Below, in pieces: positions 9,151 through 20,387 of a stretch of DNA of 64,000 nt. Source of the DNA: Marinomonas shanghaiensis (lineage in GTDB: Bacteria; Pseudomonadota; Gammaproteobacteria; Pseudomonadales; Marinomonadaceae); NCBI RefSeq assembly GCF_003259175.1, contig NZ_QGOK01000008.1, positions 1 to 64,000 on the forward strand, given 5' to 3'. A program made the translations under genes and the position numbers. Numbering within the stretch: the first letter of the stretch is position 1; each line of letters begins with the position of its first letter. A model generated the notes under the pieces. It was given only the letters and a program-made list of their open reading frames with translations, did no database searches and was not told where the DNA came from.

Positions 9151-9365
9151 CCACACCGTAGAGCAGCATGAGAGAGGCACGACCGTAATCTGCCAGCGGC
9201 CCTTTGCCCCACAAAACACACCAAGCCATCATCAACCACACCGTAGGGCAGCATAAGGGAGGCACGACCGTAATCTGCCAGCGGCCTTTACGTCCAAAAC
9301 ACACCAAGCCATCATCAACCACACCGTAGGGCAGCATGAGGGAGGCACGACCGTAATCTGCCAAC
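9151..9365. repeat. Three tandem 83-85-bp intergenic repeats
   Basis: CCACACCGTAGNGCAGCAT starts at 9151, 9236 and 9319. Each copy ends in ACGACCGTAATCTGCCA, so the ends GGCAG and CTGCC are inverted as in REP-like elements. The copies differ by only a few bases. A decayed partial copy is at about 8452. The rest of the gap up to the CRISPR array (9366-9741) holds no gene, only a half palindrome TCATTGAATTCGATGACATT at 9391-9410 that is shared with the cas6e-cas1 gap. Confidence 0.8.
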
Positions 9366-9741
9366 AACAGACTTAACGACCAAAACTAAATCATTGAATT
9401 CGATGACATTAAAACAATAGATAGTCCAACTCCTCATACTCACAATCCCACGACAGAAATATTCTCCCGTCATTCCTGTTTATCCGCTCAATCATCATTG
9501 AAAAACAATGACCCAGTCTGCTGATATTTTAACTGTGGCGAACTCGCCATAATTAAAATCCAAGAAACAAAGAATAAATAAGCATCAGTTACTGTACGCA
9601 TAAACCATCACCTTATGAGGCGGAACAACAACCCAGCGCCTAATTACCTACCAACTAATACTTCAATCCACACGGCGGCTTGAGTGCCACTGGCGAGACC
9701 ACTCCTTTGCTGGATCAATTTCCGATTACCGTTGTCATCAG

Positions 9742-12700
9742 CGGTTAATCCCCACGAGTGTGGGGAACGCCTATCCCGATCAATGACTACTTGTATTCAA
9801 GACGGTTAATCCCCACGAGTGTGGGGAACGCGTATCAATGCCATCATAATCAGTAATATCAAAACGGTTAATCCCCACGAGTGTGGGGAACGCTATCAGT
9901 TCGTTCTGCAGCTGTATGACGTTTTCGGTTAATCCCCACAAGTGTGGGGAACGCCAATTTAACGGCAAGGCTTTTCACGCTCATGCCGGTTAATCCCCAC
10001 GAGTGTGGGGAACGCTTGACCGCCACGTATCAGATCAATAAAAAAACCGGTTAATCCCCACGAGTGTGGGGAACGCGAAATACAATAAAGGTTTCTATGT
10101 AATTGGCGAGGTTAATCCCCACGGCTGTGGGGAACGCAACAGGCATAACTAAAGAGGAGGCGAGATTAGCGGTTAATCCCCACGGCTGTGGGGAACGCAC
10201 GTAAACTCATGCTAAACAAAGGCTGGTCAACGGTTAATCCCCACGGCTGTGGGGAACGCTTCTGAGTTATGACCTGTGTTCAATGCGTCCGCGGTTAATC
10301 CCCACGGCTGTGGGGAACGCGCCTATGGCTAGGTCGGAAACGCTCGGATTTTCGGTTAATCCCCACGGCTGTGGGGAACGCTTCTGCCGTGGTCGCTGCT
10401 GACCCTTTCCAAGCGGTTAATCCCCACGGCTGTGGGGAACGCCAAATAAAGTGGCGTTTAAATACCCTTCTTTGCGGTTAATCCCCACGGCTGTGGGGAA
10501 CGCACACGAAGCAATTGAAAAATTAATTGAAGACGCGGTTAATCCCCACGGCTGTGGGGAACGCCAATTACGAGACGTGAAAAGTTACTATCCCAACGGT
10601 TAATCCCCACGGCTGTGGGGAACGCGTTTTTTTATGTCTTGAATAAGCATAACGAGGCGGTTAATCCCCACGGCTGTGGGGAACGCCATCGAACAAACCC
10701 ACTCAATCCATTCTATTTGCGGTTAATCCCCACGGCTGTGGGGAACGCTACATTGGGAACCGCAAACCATGCACAAGGACCGGTTAATCCCTACGGCTGT
10801 GGGGAACGCACCATTCGACGCCTCGCAAGATCAAACACATGCGGTTAATCCCCACGGCTGTGGGGAACGCTTCATCAAGTAATGCGTCACCAAAAGAGAT
10901 GCCGGTTAATCCCCACGGCTGTGGGGAACGCTCCTATGTAGCCTAGTATTGAAGCAATTTGATCGGTTAATCCCCACGGCTGTGGGGAACGCCAAGATGA
11001 TTCGATCAAAAAAAGAGCTTAATCCGGTTAATCCCCACGGCTGTGGGGAACGCGCTCTTAGTCACTACGAACATGCCTAGACGTACGGTTAATCCCCACG
11101 GCTGTGGGGAACGCACTCGCAAGAGTACATTACAAACAGCACATCACGGTTAATCCCCACGGCTGTGGGGAACGCCTACGTTAGCTGATTTCTGCGAGCA
11201 AGCAGCGCGGTTAATCCCCACGGCTGTGGGGAACGCGCTCCCCAAAAGGGTTTCATCCGTTCGGATTGCGGTTAATCCCCACGGCTGTGGGGAACGCAAC
11301 TAAATACACGCAAGCGATGAATAAAAAGACGGTTAATCCCCACGGCTGTGGGGAACGCCTTGTTTCGCCTTCTGACCCGCTGTAAATGGCCGGTTAATCC
11401 CCACGGCTGTGGGGAACGCATCCTCAAACCAGTTTTCTTTGGAAATAATTTCGGTTAATCCCCACGGCTGTGGGGAACGCGATAATAAAATAATTAATAT
11501 ACAAATCAATGGCGGTTAATCCCCACGGCTGTGGGGAACGCCAAGACCCAAAGATGAAACATCATCATTAATGCGGTTAATCCCCACGGCTGTGGGGAAC
11601 GCGAGACCATAATGACTAGAAAGCCCATTAAGAGCGGTTAATCCCCACGGCTGTGGGGAACGCTGAAGCTGCGCGAGATTCGCATGTTTTAATCCCGGTT
11701 AATCCCCACGGCTGTGGGGAACGCTTTAGATCCAATGATAATAACGCATTCAAAGACGGTTAATCCCCACGGCTGTGGGGAACGCTGGCATAGATTTGGT
11801 GACGGTTGGGATTGCTACGGTTAATCCCCACGGCTGTGGGGAACGCATCCCCGTTGGTCAGCACCGTGATGATTTGGCCGGTTAATCCCCACGGCTGTGG
11901 GGAACGCAAAATGATCAAGCGGCGTACCTACTGGAATCGCGGTTAATCCCCACGGCTGTGGGGAACGCGCTGGGCAGTCGGGCATTGAGAAAGATCAGCT
12001 CCGGTTAATCCCCACGGCTGTGGGGAACGCCTTTGCATACGATTTCTGCAGGCGGGAATCATCGGTTAATCCCCACGGCTGTGGGGAACGCAACCCGCTC
12101 GTTTGTTTGCCGTTTATCGTCGGCGGTTAATCCCCACGGCTGTGGGGAACGCGAGTTTACGGTAAACCCCCCCGTTAAACCCCGCGGTTAATCCCCACGG
12201 CTGTGGGGAACGCCCGCGCGCCCAATCGTTGGGGGCAAAGTACGTCGGTTAATCCCCACGGCTGTGGGGAACGCGGGCGTTTAATAAAATCACGCGTGGC
12301 ATGGTCGCGGTTAATCCCCACGGCTGTGGGGAACGCGCTTTGCGCCTGCATGGCTTTAATCATTCCAGCGGTTAATCCCCACGGCTGTGGGGAACGCATC
12401 TTGAGATACTTGGAGCAAGATAAGAATTTCGGTTAATCCCCACGGCTGTGGGGAACGCTAAAGGCTGAATCCATTAGAACTGGAGAGTCTCGGTTAATCC
12501 CCACGGCTGTGGGGAACGCCCTATCGGTCTGCGACTCGTCAGCACCCATAACGGTTAATCCCCACGGCTGTGGGGAACGCGCTTGTCAGTTGTTCCGCGT
12601 CAAACGCCATTACGGTTAATCCCCACGGCTGTGGGGAACGCTTTGGCTTCTGCTTTGACTGTTAAACGCCATGCGGTTAATCCCCACGGCTGTGGGGAAC

Positions 12701-15700
12701 GCGCGTGTCAGTTGTTCCGCGTCAAACGCCATTACGGTTAATCCCCACGGCTGTGGGGAACGCGCATCCATTACCGCGCCCGTCAGTTTTTCGGCCGGTT
12801 AATCCCCACGGCTGTGGGGAACGCGATAGGGAGTCGGGCATTTGGCAGAAAGTTAGCGGTTAATCCCCACGGCTGTGGGGAACGCGTTGGCTTCTGCTTT
12901 GACTGTTAAACGCCATGCGGTTAATCCCCACGGCTGTGGGGAACGCGCATCCATTACCGCGCCCGTCAGTTTTTCGGCCGGTTAATCCCCACGGCTGTGG
13001 GGAACGCGTTTTGGCCTTCTTGACGTTGCCTTTAAGCGGCGGTTAATCCCCACGGCTGTGGGGAACGCTTGTAAGGCTCTGGTATATGTGGAACCCAATT
13101 CGGTTAATCCCCACGGCTGTGGGGAACGCATGGTCAGACTCATACTAAGTATATTAGAGATCGGTTAATCCCCACGGCTGTGGGGAACGCCTGCTGGTTC
13201 AGGTAAAGTAATGTTAGCCATGCGGTTAATCCCCACGGCTGTGGGGAACGCATTCACTAATTCGTCAAATAATGAGTAGTCGCCGGTTAATCCCCACGGC
13301 TGTGGGGAACGCTGTGGTCGTCAACATATTTTGTTGTCTGATGTCGGTTAATCCCCACGGCTGTGGGGAACGCCTCTCCAGTTTTCCAAATGCATCCCAA
13401 ACCAGCGGTTAATCCCCACGGCTGTGGGGAACGCCATTACGGAATTTCAACATTTAAAATGCTGTACGGTTAATCCCCACGGCTGTGGGGAACGCTCTTC
13501 TATATCCGACCCGTAAGCAGGCCATTGCGGTTAATCCCCACGGCTGTGGGGAACGCCTCTCAGAGCATGAACAAAATATAGCCTCTAACGGTTAATCCCC
13601 ACGGCTGTGGGGAACGCCAAAAGCGACCTATCGCAGGATGATATACTTGGCGGTTAATCCCCACGGCTGTGGGGAACGCTACTTCCACGTTCGAAATATT
13701 GTTATTAATCGCGGTTAATCCCCACGGCTGTGGGGAACGCCGAACGATCAAAACTCGAACGCTGAATTTCAGCGGTTAATCCCCACGGCTGTGGGGAACG
13801 CTTCCTCATTAAGAACAGGCAAATTGCCAAAATCGGTTAATCCCCACGGCTGTGGGGAACGCATGAGCAATAAACGGAGTCGCAAAATAACCCGCGGTTA
13901 ATCCCCACGGCTGTGGGGAACGCCCAATCATGGACAACATGTTTATGGAAACATTCGGTTAATCCCCACGGCTGTGGGGAACGCAAAAGGTTAATCAGGA
14001 ATTTGCTAATATGCGACGGTTAATCCCCACGGCTGTGGGGAACGCTTCGAGCTGCTTTGAAAGCGGCCATCGAAGAACGGTTAATCCCCACGGCTGTGGG
14101 GAACGCCAAGTGGCAGGGATTAGGTAGGGTTCGCGCCCCGGTTAATCCCCACGGCTGTGGGGAACGCAGGCCTCAAAAAGGTGAGGCTGTTTCTATCCCC
14201 GGTTAATCCCCACGGCTGTGGGGAACGCTTTTTGTTTATTGAAAATCATAATGAAAATACCGGTTAATCCCCACGGCTGTGGGGAACGCCTGCTTCAGCA
14301 CATTTTCAACATGGCGGCGCGCGGTTAATCCCCACGGCTGTGGGGAACGCGACATGATCAACGATTCTATCCAGCGTGCGCACGGTTAATCCCCACGGCT
14401 GTGGGGAACGCACTTTAGCTCGCTCCAGTGAGTTTGGGTCGAACGGTTAATCCCCACGGCTGTGGGGAACGCTGGTACCTATCTGCGGCACAGCAGTGCG
14501 ATTGCGGTTAATCCCCACGGCTGTGGGGAACGCGGCTCCAGCTTGGGAGACCGTTAGAGCGCAGGCGGTTAATCCCCACGGCTGTGGGGAACGCCAAGTC
14601 CTTGAGTTTAAGGGTTTGTTCATTGACGGTTAATCCCCACGGCTGTGGGGAACGCTAATTTAATTTTACTGGTGTAATATGAAATTACGGTTAATCCCCA
14701 CGGCTGTGGGGAACGCTAAGTCTGACAATGACGGTGATGATGTGTTTACGGTTAATCCCCACGGCTGTGGGGAACGCACCTTTAAATCGACTATCTCTAC
14801 AAGTATCACACGGTTAATCCCCACGGCTGTGGGGAACGCGATTCTTATCTCATTAAGACTGAGAAAGGCTACGGTTAATCCCCACGGCTGTGGGGAACGC
14901 TTGAGTCCTGCAAGGATTGTGGTCTTACCGTACGGTTAATCCCCACGGCTGTGGGGAACGCTTACTTGACTCATACGCTGACATTCATGATTACGGTTAA
15001 TCCCCACGGCTGTGGGGAACGCGTCCTCGTCGCGTTGTAATTACTTCTCAATGACGGTTAATCCCCACGGCTGTGGGGAACGCACCATAAGCGGTGCAGA
15101 GTTTGTCCGGCATTACGGTTAATCCCCACGGCTGTGGGGAACGCCATAACGCCTGGTCCCGACGTTCTTTTCTGATCGGTTAATCCCCACGGCTGTGGGG
15201 AACGCCACGTTTCCAACTTCACCCCGTCGTCATTACTCGGTTAATCCCCACGGCTGTGGGGAACGCTAACTCCACGTTTAATCCGTTCACATCAACAACG
15301 GTTAATCCCCACGGCTGTGGGGAACGCGAAGTCACGGTAAGTTTTTACGTCTGGAACTACGGTTAATCCCCACGGCTGTGGGGAACGCGGGACGTAACGT
15401 GATAGTGTTCAAAATCATTCCGGTTAATCCCCACGGCTGTGGGGAACGCCTGTTGTTGTTGCAGTCTGGGCACAACCCAAACGGTTAATCCCCACGGCTG
15501 TGGGGAACGCACGGTCCGAAGAAACCCGCTTCTGATAAAGCACGGTTAATCCCCACGGCTGTGGGGAACGCGACAGAGACAGTGAAGCCAAATAAGGCTC
15601 CAGCGGTTAATCCCCACGGCTGTGGGGAACGCTAGGTCCGAAGAAACCCGCTTCTGATAAAGCACGGTTAATCCCCACGGCTGTGGGGAACGCGACAGAG

Positions 15701-15998
15701 ACAGTGAAGCCAAATAAGGCTCCAGCGGTTAATCCCCACGGCTGTGGGGAACGCTACTTGAGCCGTTTATCGAAATAGACATCGCGCGGTTAATCCCCAC
15801 GGCTGTGGGGAACGCTCAAACTGATCAAACCCACCTTCTGCAATCTTCGGTTAATCCCCACGGCTGTGGGGAACGCTGCCGTCGTGACCCGTTCCGATAT
15901 ATCCCGACCGGTTAATCCCCACGGCTGTGGGGAACGCTGCGGTCGCTCGCCATTCACCAAGCTGCAGTGCGGTTAATCCCCACGGCTGTGGGGAACGC
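9742..15998 (-). CRISPR. Type I-E CRISPR array, about 103 repeats
   Basis: A 29-bp repeat recurs every 61 bp (occasionally 62) from 9742 to 15998. The length fits 102 intervals, so about 103 repeats and 102 spacers of 32-33 nt. The crRNA strand is minus: repeat start GCGTTCCCCAC, loop AGCC, stem end GTGGGG, handle ATTAACCG. This places the leader on the right, next to cas2. The six leader-distal repeats have loop ACTC (one ACTT) instead of AGCC; the seventh from that end has one changed outer base; the repeat at about 10780 has a stem mutation (CCCTAC on the plus strand). Two clusters of duplicated spacers occur at 12570-12980 and 15510-15725. Confidence 0.98.
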
Positions 15999-16169
15999 TC
16001 TTAGTGTAGACGATTGTTTTGCAAAGGAAAATTCTTTAACAAAAAATCCACCAAGAGTTTTACTCTTTTTTGAGTTTTTAAAGAGCTGTAACTATTTGAT
16101 TTTTATTGGTTTTATTTAAAGCTTTTTCTTAAAAAACCATTTCACCAGAATTTATTTAAAATCAATTAG
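15999..16169 (-). promoter_or_regulatory. CRISPR leader with candidate IHF site
   Basis: 171 bp between the last cas gene and the newest repeat, very AT-rich with long A and T runs and no reading frame. On the minus strand AATCAAATAGTTA (16089-16101) fits the IHF consensus WATCAANNNNTTR exactly; IHF bends the leader for Cas1-Cas2 integration in type I-E systems, although in E. coli the site is nearer the repeat. Array transcription should start here. Confidence 0.7.
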
Positions 16170-16472
<303 letters not shown>

Positions 16473-17393
16473 CTAATGGCTCCGATGACCACTATTAGCC
16501 AAGGATTCTGGCTCTGGAATCGCGGGAGGTTGGCTATCTTTTGGTGGTTCGGGCGGTTCAATTTCACCTGCGGCAAGCACTTCTTCAATCAATGGAATCA
16601 GCTTATCCAGTACTTTGGCACTGCGGAAAATGTCGCGGCAGGCAATACGAACATCTTTATCAGGCTTATGCGTTCCCTTGGCGGCAATTTCAAAGGCTTT
16701 GGGAACCACTGCATCAAATTTGATAATGTCGGCAATATCGTAAACAAAAGATAAAGGCTTACCTGTATGCACAAAACCGATAGCTGGCGCGTAACCCGCG
16801 GCAAGAATGGCGGCCTCGGTAATACCATAAAGGCATGACGTAGCAGCACTGATACATTGGTTAACAGTATCACCTTTTTCCCAATCCTTCGGGTCATAGC
16901 GGCGGCCTTGCCAATCCACACCGTAGCGCTTAGCTAACAGCTTATAGGTTTCTTTAACTCGTGCACCTTCGATACCACGTAATTGCTCCACGGAACGACG
17001 GCTTGGCGGCGCTTCACCGAAGCGCAGCTCAAACATTTTTCGCACGACTTTTAAGCGTAAGTCATCATCTAAGGCAAGCTTGGCTTGATATAGAAGACGA
17101 TCCGAACGAGCGCCACCAGGCTGACCAGACGCATACAAACGCACGCCTGCTTCACCGACCCAAACCAGTAATGTACCCACTGTTGCTGCCAACTTCACCG
17201 CTGCATGAGACACCCGCGTGCCCGGCTCTAGCATAATGCACGCCACCGAACCCACGGGAATATGAGTACGTATACCGTTCACATCAATCAGCACAAACGC
17301 CCCGTCTTTCACATCCAACTGACCGTATTGCAGAAAAATCATCGACACCCGATTCTTAATCGGAATCGGATTCAGCGGGATAAAACTACTCAT
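16473..17393 (-). CDS. cas1: CRISPR-associated integrase Cas1 (type I-E)
   Basis: 306 residues, the usual I-E length. The metal-binding residues are in place: Glu142 (RGIEGAR), His209 (GFVHTGKP) and Asp219/Asp222 (VYDIADIIKFD), matching E. coli Glu141, His208, Asp218 and Asp221. The C-terminal proline-rich tail (EPPEPPKDSQPPAIPEPESL) is also typical of I-E Cas1. It integrates spacers with Cas2. A 138-bp gap with a hairpin and a 24-bp palindrome separates it from cas6e, so cas1-cas2 may have their own control. Confidence 0.97.
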   Translation of the reverse strand: MSSFIPLNPIPIKNRVSMIFLQYGQLDVKDGAFVLIDVNGIRTHIPVGSVACIMLEPGTRVSHAAVKLAATVGTLLVWVGEAGVRLYASGQPGGARSDRLLYQAKLALDDDLRLKVVRKMFELRFGEAPPSRRSVEQLRGIEGARVKETYKLLAKRYGVDWQGRRYDPKDWEKGDTVNQCISAATSCLYGITEAAILAAGYAPAIGFVHTGKPLSFVYDIADIIKFDAVVPKAFEIAAKGTHKPDKDVRIACRDIFRSAKVLDKLIPLIEEVLAAGEIEPPEPPKDSQPPAIPEPESLANSGHRSH

Positions 17394-17458
17394 ACTTGGC
17401 TCCTTGTATGGTTTGGCTCATTACTATTCGTGGCTAGCAAATTAAGGCTCAGGTAAAT

Positions 17459-17490
17459 TTTTAAACCCGTTGGATTCGACGGGTTTAAAA
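17459..17490. terminator. Hairpin between cas6e and cas1
   Basis: Perfect 12-bp stem TTTTAAACCCGT / ACGGGTTTAAAA with an 8-nt loop, in the cas6e-cas1 gap. No clear T-run follows on either strand beyond the stem itself, so it may reduce read-through or stabilise the Cascade mRNA end rather than be a full terminator. Confidence 0.45.
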
Positions 17491-17497
17491 CAGCGTC

Positions 17498-17521
17498 AAT
17501 GTCATCGAATTCGATGACATT
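17498..17521. promoter_or_regulatory. Perfect 24-bp palindrome upstream of cas1
   Basis: Arm AATGTCATCGAA followed at once by its reverse complement TTCGATGACATT, 105 bases upstream of cas1 and just behind the cas6e stop. Twenty bases of it recur with one change at 9391-9410, beyond the far end of the array. It could be a protein-binding site or a small repeat element. Confidence 0.45.
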
Positions 17522-17531
17522 GAGAGAATGT

Positions 17532-18140
17532 TTATCCAACAGGGGCCAGTGATAACATCCCGCACCCCATTCCTTTTGCTGCCCCGATACCAGTTTGAAG
17601 CATTTGTGAAAACGCCTCAGCATTATCTATAGATAGAACTCCTTCAAAACAAACTGGCTTAATCTGGCCACGACGATCTTCCGATTCCTTATAGAAATAC
17701 AAAGGCTTTTCATCTTGTACCTGGATAGATTGCAACGTTGCTTTTCCTTCAAGCTTGCGTTGCAACCAATTGATTTGATCTTCTTCTCTGAGTAAGGGGA
17801 CTCGACATTTTTTTGGTTCCCCCTTTTTTGTTAATCGACCGTGTTTATCTTTAATCGTTTTCACAGGATTTGCTCGCAGCTTAAAGCGTATAGTTGAGCC
17901 TGTTTCGATGTTTGGCTTAAAAGACTTACTTGCCATAATCATGGCAACATCCGCATTTATTGGCTCTTGCTCTGATTGCAACAAAACCAATGCACCAATT
18001 CCTTTTTGGTATTGCTCAACTCGAAACTGAAAATCACGCTTTTGACCGTCTCTATAGGGAAACAGTTGCCATAATGCTTTATGTAACTTGTAAGGATTCT
18101 CGATCCATTTCCAGTGAACCATGACTTTACTTAGATACAT
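17532..18140 (-). CDS. cas6e: crRNA endoribonuclease Cas6e (Cascade)
   Basis: About 202 residues from the ATG at 18140 (MYLSKVMVHWKWIENPYKLH), which overlaps the cas5e end by 14 bases; a longer frame reaching 18245 is not needed. Family features are the N-terminal His-containing helix segment HKALWQLFPYRDGQKRDFQF and the C-terminal glycine-rich loop GIGAAKGMGCGMLSLAP. It cuts the repeat at the base of the GTGGGG stem, leaving the 8-nt handle, and stays bound to the crRNA 3' hairpin in Cascade. Confidence 0.93.
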   Translation of the reverse strand: MYLSKVMVHWKWIENPYKLHKALWQLFPYRDGQKRDFQFRVEQYQKGIGALVLLQSEQEPINADVAMIMASKSFKPNIETGSTIRFKLRANPVKTIKDKHGRLTKKGEPKKCRVPLLREEDQINWLQRKLEGKATLQSIQVQDEKPLYFYKESEDRRGQIKPVCFEGVLSIDNAEAFSQMLQTGIGAAKGMGCGMLSLAPVG

Positions 18141-18807
18141 TGCCGATCCCTCCTTGAACAATAAACCATTCACGTGTTGCGAATTGTCTAGGCAAATTAA
18201 TAATAGGTTCATCTCGCACTTGAAGATGCACATCGTGTTCTGCATTGGCTATTTCACTATAAATTACGCCTTCATTAGGTGGGCAAAGATTTAATGCATC
18301 CAGTGGCTTTTCTGCTTCGACTTCAGCTAAATAAAGAGGCTCAGAAAATGGACAACTTCGACGGCCAAGATAAGGCGTGAATACAGGTTTTTTCACTGCC
18401 ATTGTCAAGCGCTCTAATGATATAAAAGAAGACTCAACCGTCCATACTGCGATGGTAAAAGTCGCATCGCATAAGTATTCACGCCATGTTTGTATGGTTT
18501 CGTGGCTTTTTAAACCTCGGTAGCTTTCACGAGCGTCTTTTACCGTATGGTAATCCGTTAGTTTAGTGACCTTGATCGCCTTCCCTTCGATATTTTTTTG
18601 CTCACAACGTATCGCAAAACGCACCCCATTACTCAGTTCTTGCAAGGCTTTTCGATCACTACGACGAATACCAAGACAAGCACCTAAAAGGCCCAATAAT
18701 CCACTACGAGTGGGGAACGCAGCACTTAGGCGCGCTCCTTCAAAACTTGGCTGCCCCCACGCTTGCATGGGGCCAGAAAGCCTTAATATCAGATAATGCC
18801 CCATCAT
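18127..18807 (-). CDS. cas5e: Cascade subunit Cas5e
   Basis: 226 residues, close to E. coli CasD throughout: LILRLSGPMQAWGQPSFEGA at the start, then FPTRSGLLGLLGACLGI, LKSHETIQTWREYLCDA, TPYLGRRSCPFSEPLYLAE and RQFATREWFIVQGG at the end. It caps the crRNA 5' handle in Cascade. The start overlaps the cas7e stop by one base. The codons for AFPTRSG happen to read GCGTTCCCCACTCGT, similar to the array repeat; the amino acids are conserved in the family, so this is probably chance. Confidence 0.95.
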   Translation of the reverse strand: MMGHYLILRLSGPMQAWGQPSFEGARLSAAFPTRSGLLGLLGACLGIRRSDRKALQELSNGVRFAIRCEQKNIEGKAIKVTKLTDYHTVKDARESYRGLKSHETIQTWREYLCDATFTIAVWTVESSFISLERLTMAVKKPVFTPYLGRRSCPFSEPLYLAEVEAEKPLDALNLCPPNEGVIYSEIANAEHDVHLQVRDEPIINLPRQFATREWFIVQGGIGNVSK

Positions 18808-19901
18808 TACACCTCGCCATTGTTAAGGATCCATTCTTTCAGTGACGCCAGTGTATCAAGTGATTTAACCCCTTCAGGTACTTCATTAGCAGAGATCTGG
18901 AACTGAGCCGTTGCACCATCTAGTCCATAGCCTTTGGCAACTTTTTCCCAGTAATCGTTTAAGCTTTTAATGGAAGGAGATAAATAACCACCTTGAGACT
19001 CTTGTTTCACAGGTTGCTCAAAGGCGTTTGCCAATGACAAAGGAAAATCAGAGAAAGAAACCATCACGAAATCAGCTAGGTTAAAGGCTGCAAAACTGTG
19101 CTGTTTTGCATTCGGCGTTTCTGTGGCTAATAGGTGAGCAAAATGTGCTGCAATCTCTAGCACCTTGCCTCTATCAGCATTGCCTAAGTTTTCTTGAAGT
19201 TGGCGAATATTTAAGCTGGCATAACGGTAAAAGACCCCAGCGGAAAACTCTTGAGTCCCTAAATGCCCTGACCCCAACTCTTGTAAATCATCAACAGCGG
19301 TAAACCAGTCAATATCAGAATTCACAGTATGAGTGGTAATAGAATGCGCCAATGATAGAGCACCATCCACTTTCCCCAGCTCACTCATAAAACCACTGGT
19401 CGCCATACGACCACTTAATGCCACATCCACACCTTGATTAAGATTGGCGCGCATTGCAGTGATTTGTTCTTTTAGCATTTTTTGCAGTTTCTTATCATCC
19501 AGTCCTTCTGCTTCGCCTTGCGCTACTTGCTGACAGAACCATTCCACTTCCCCCAAAACCCAAGGTAACACTGCATCGCCTTCTATTTTTTCAGCATTAT
19601 TAATTTCCTTCCCCGTTAATAAACTAAGGGTTTTATCAATTAATGCTGTTGGAAATTTATCCGCCAATTTGGCATGGAGAGTATCGCGCAGCTTAGCAAG
19701 ATGAATAGTTCTAATGCTTGAGTTACCTATATTGGCAGCATAATAATCACTCTTGCGGATCGCACGTTTAAGGCTCTGGCTGGAAATCCGTACACGTCGT
19801 TTACCGCCAAAAACAGCATCCTTTTGCATATTCATATCATCACGGTTTAGACAAGCTGGGCTATGAGAAATAAGCATATGGAAATTAATAAAGTTAGTCA
19901 T
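18807..19901 (-). CDS. cas7e: Cascade backbone subunit Cas7e
   Basis: 364 residues of the Cse4/CasC family. The N-terminus [20 protein letters not shown] and [20 protein letters not shown] are the conserved opening of I-E Cas7, an RNA-recognition-motif protein. Six copies form the helical backbone along the crRNA, kinking it every sixth base. The gene follows cse2 by about 18 bases and is one base into cas5e. Nothing unusual was seen. Confidence 0.96.
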   Translation of the reverse strand: MTNFINFHMLISHSPACLNRDDMNMQKDAVFGGKRRVRISSQSLKRAIRKSDYYAANIGNSSIRTIHLAKLRDTLHAKLADKFPTALIDKTLSLLTGKEINNAEKIEGDAVLPWVLGEVEWFCQQVAQGEAEGLDDKKLQKMLKEQITAMRANLNQGVDVALSGRMATSGFMSELGKVDGALSLAHSITTHTVNSDIDWFTAVDDLQELGSGHLGTQEFSAGVFYRYASLNIRQLQENLGNADRGKVLEIAAHFAHLLATETPNAKQHSFAAFNLADFVMVSFSDFPLSLANAFEQPVKQESQGGYLSPSIKSLNDYWEKVAKGYGLDGATAQFQISANEVPEGVKSLDTLASLKEWILNNGEV

Positions 19902-19919
19902 GATTGAGTCCTTATAGAG

Positions 19920-20387
19920 TTAATCTTTTTTTGGTGTAGCTAATACAAAATCTTCTAAGAGCTGACGCTTGGCACTCGCACCCCAGTATTGCAACTGTTG
20001 AGCAAAATTTTCCCAGTTTAGAGTAGGCTGTGCATGAATCAATAGGCGACGAAGCTGTATCAGATCATTGGGAGCCTCGGCACGAATAAGCTGAAACACC
20101 CGACGTTCATTAATCGCCCCCGTCTTTGCTAGAGCCTTACCAAGGCTGATTTGTTCAGAAGTATTTTTCACCACATTCTTACCAGCACTAAGGCAAAACA
20201 CCATGCGTACTAACTGGTGTTGATTATCTTTTTCCTTCCAGCCAAGTGGCTGAACCAAACGATAAAAAGCCGGAATATCTCGCAGTTCATCTGGTGTTCC
20301 AATACGCCTTAGCTGGGCACTGGCGCCTGAGTCTAATGCCTGCCAAGCATTAAATAGAGCCATAGCGTCAAACTTCTTAAGCGTCAT
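19920..20387 (-). CDS. cse2: Cascade small subunit Cse2
   Basis: About 155 residues from the ATG at 20387 (MTLKKFDAMALFNAW), which has AAGGAGAGAAAC before it and overlaps cas8e by 11 bases. It is predicted all-helical and contains AQLRRIGTPDELRDIPAFYRL and GKNVVKNTSEQISLGKALAK, matching the Cse2/CasB family. Two copies form the belly of Cascade and stabilise the displaced strand. Confidence 0.92.
   Translation of the reverse strand: MTLKKFDAMALFNAWQALDSGASAQLRRIGTPDELRDIPAFYRLVQPLGWKEKDNQHQLVRMVFCLSAGKNVVKNTSEQISLGKALAKTGAINERRVFQLIRAEAPNDLIQLRRLLIHAQPTLNWENFAQQLQYWGASAKRQLLEDFVLATPKKD

Noticed and set aside
9670..9741. Possible additional decayed repeat at the distal end of the array, 61 bases before the first repeat
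   Set aside because: The sequence there (GGCTTGAGTGCCACTGGCG) does not align with the repeat stem or handle.
10615..14939. Reading frames of 60-90 codons across the CRISPR array on both strands
   Set aside because: They are made of repeat-encoded peptides such as NPHGCGER joined by spacer codons; the array explains them.
18698..18720. CRISPR-repeat-like sequence inside cas5e (GCGTTCCCCACTCGT)
   Set aside because: It encodes the conserved AFPTRSGLL segment of Cas5e, and the stem is broken by missing bases; most likely coincidence.
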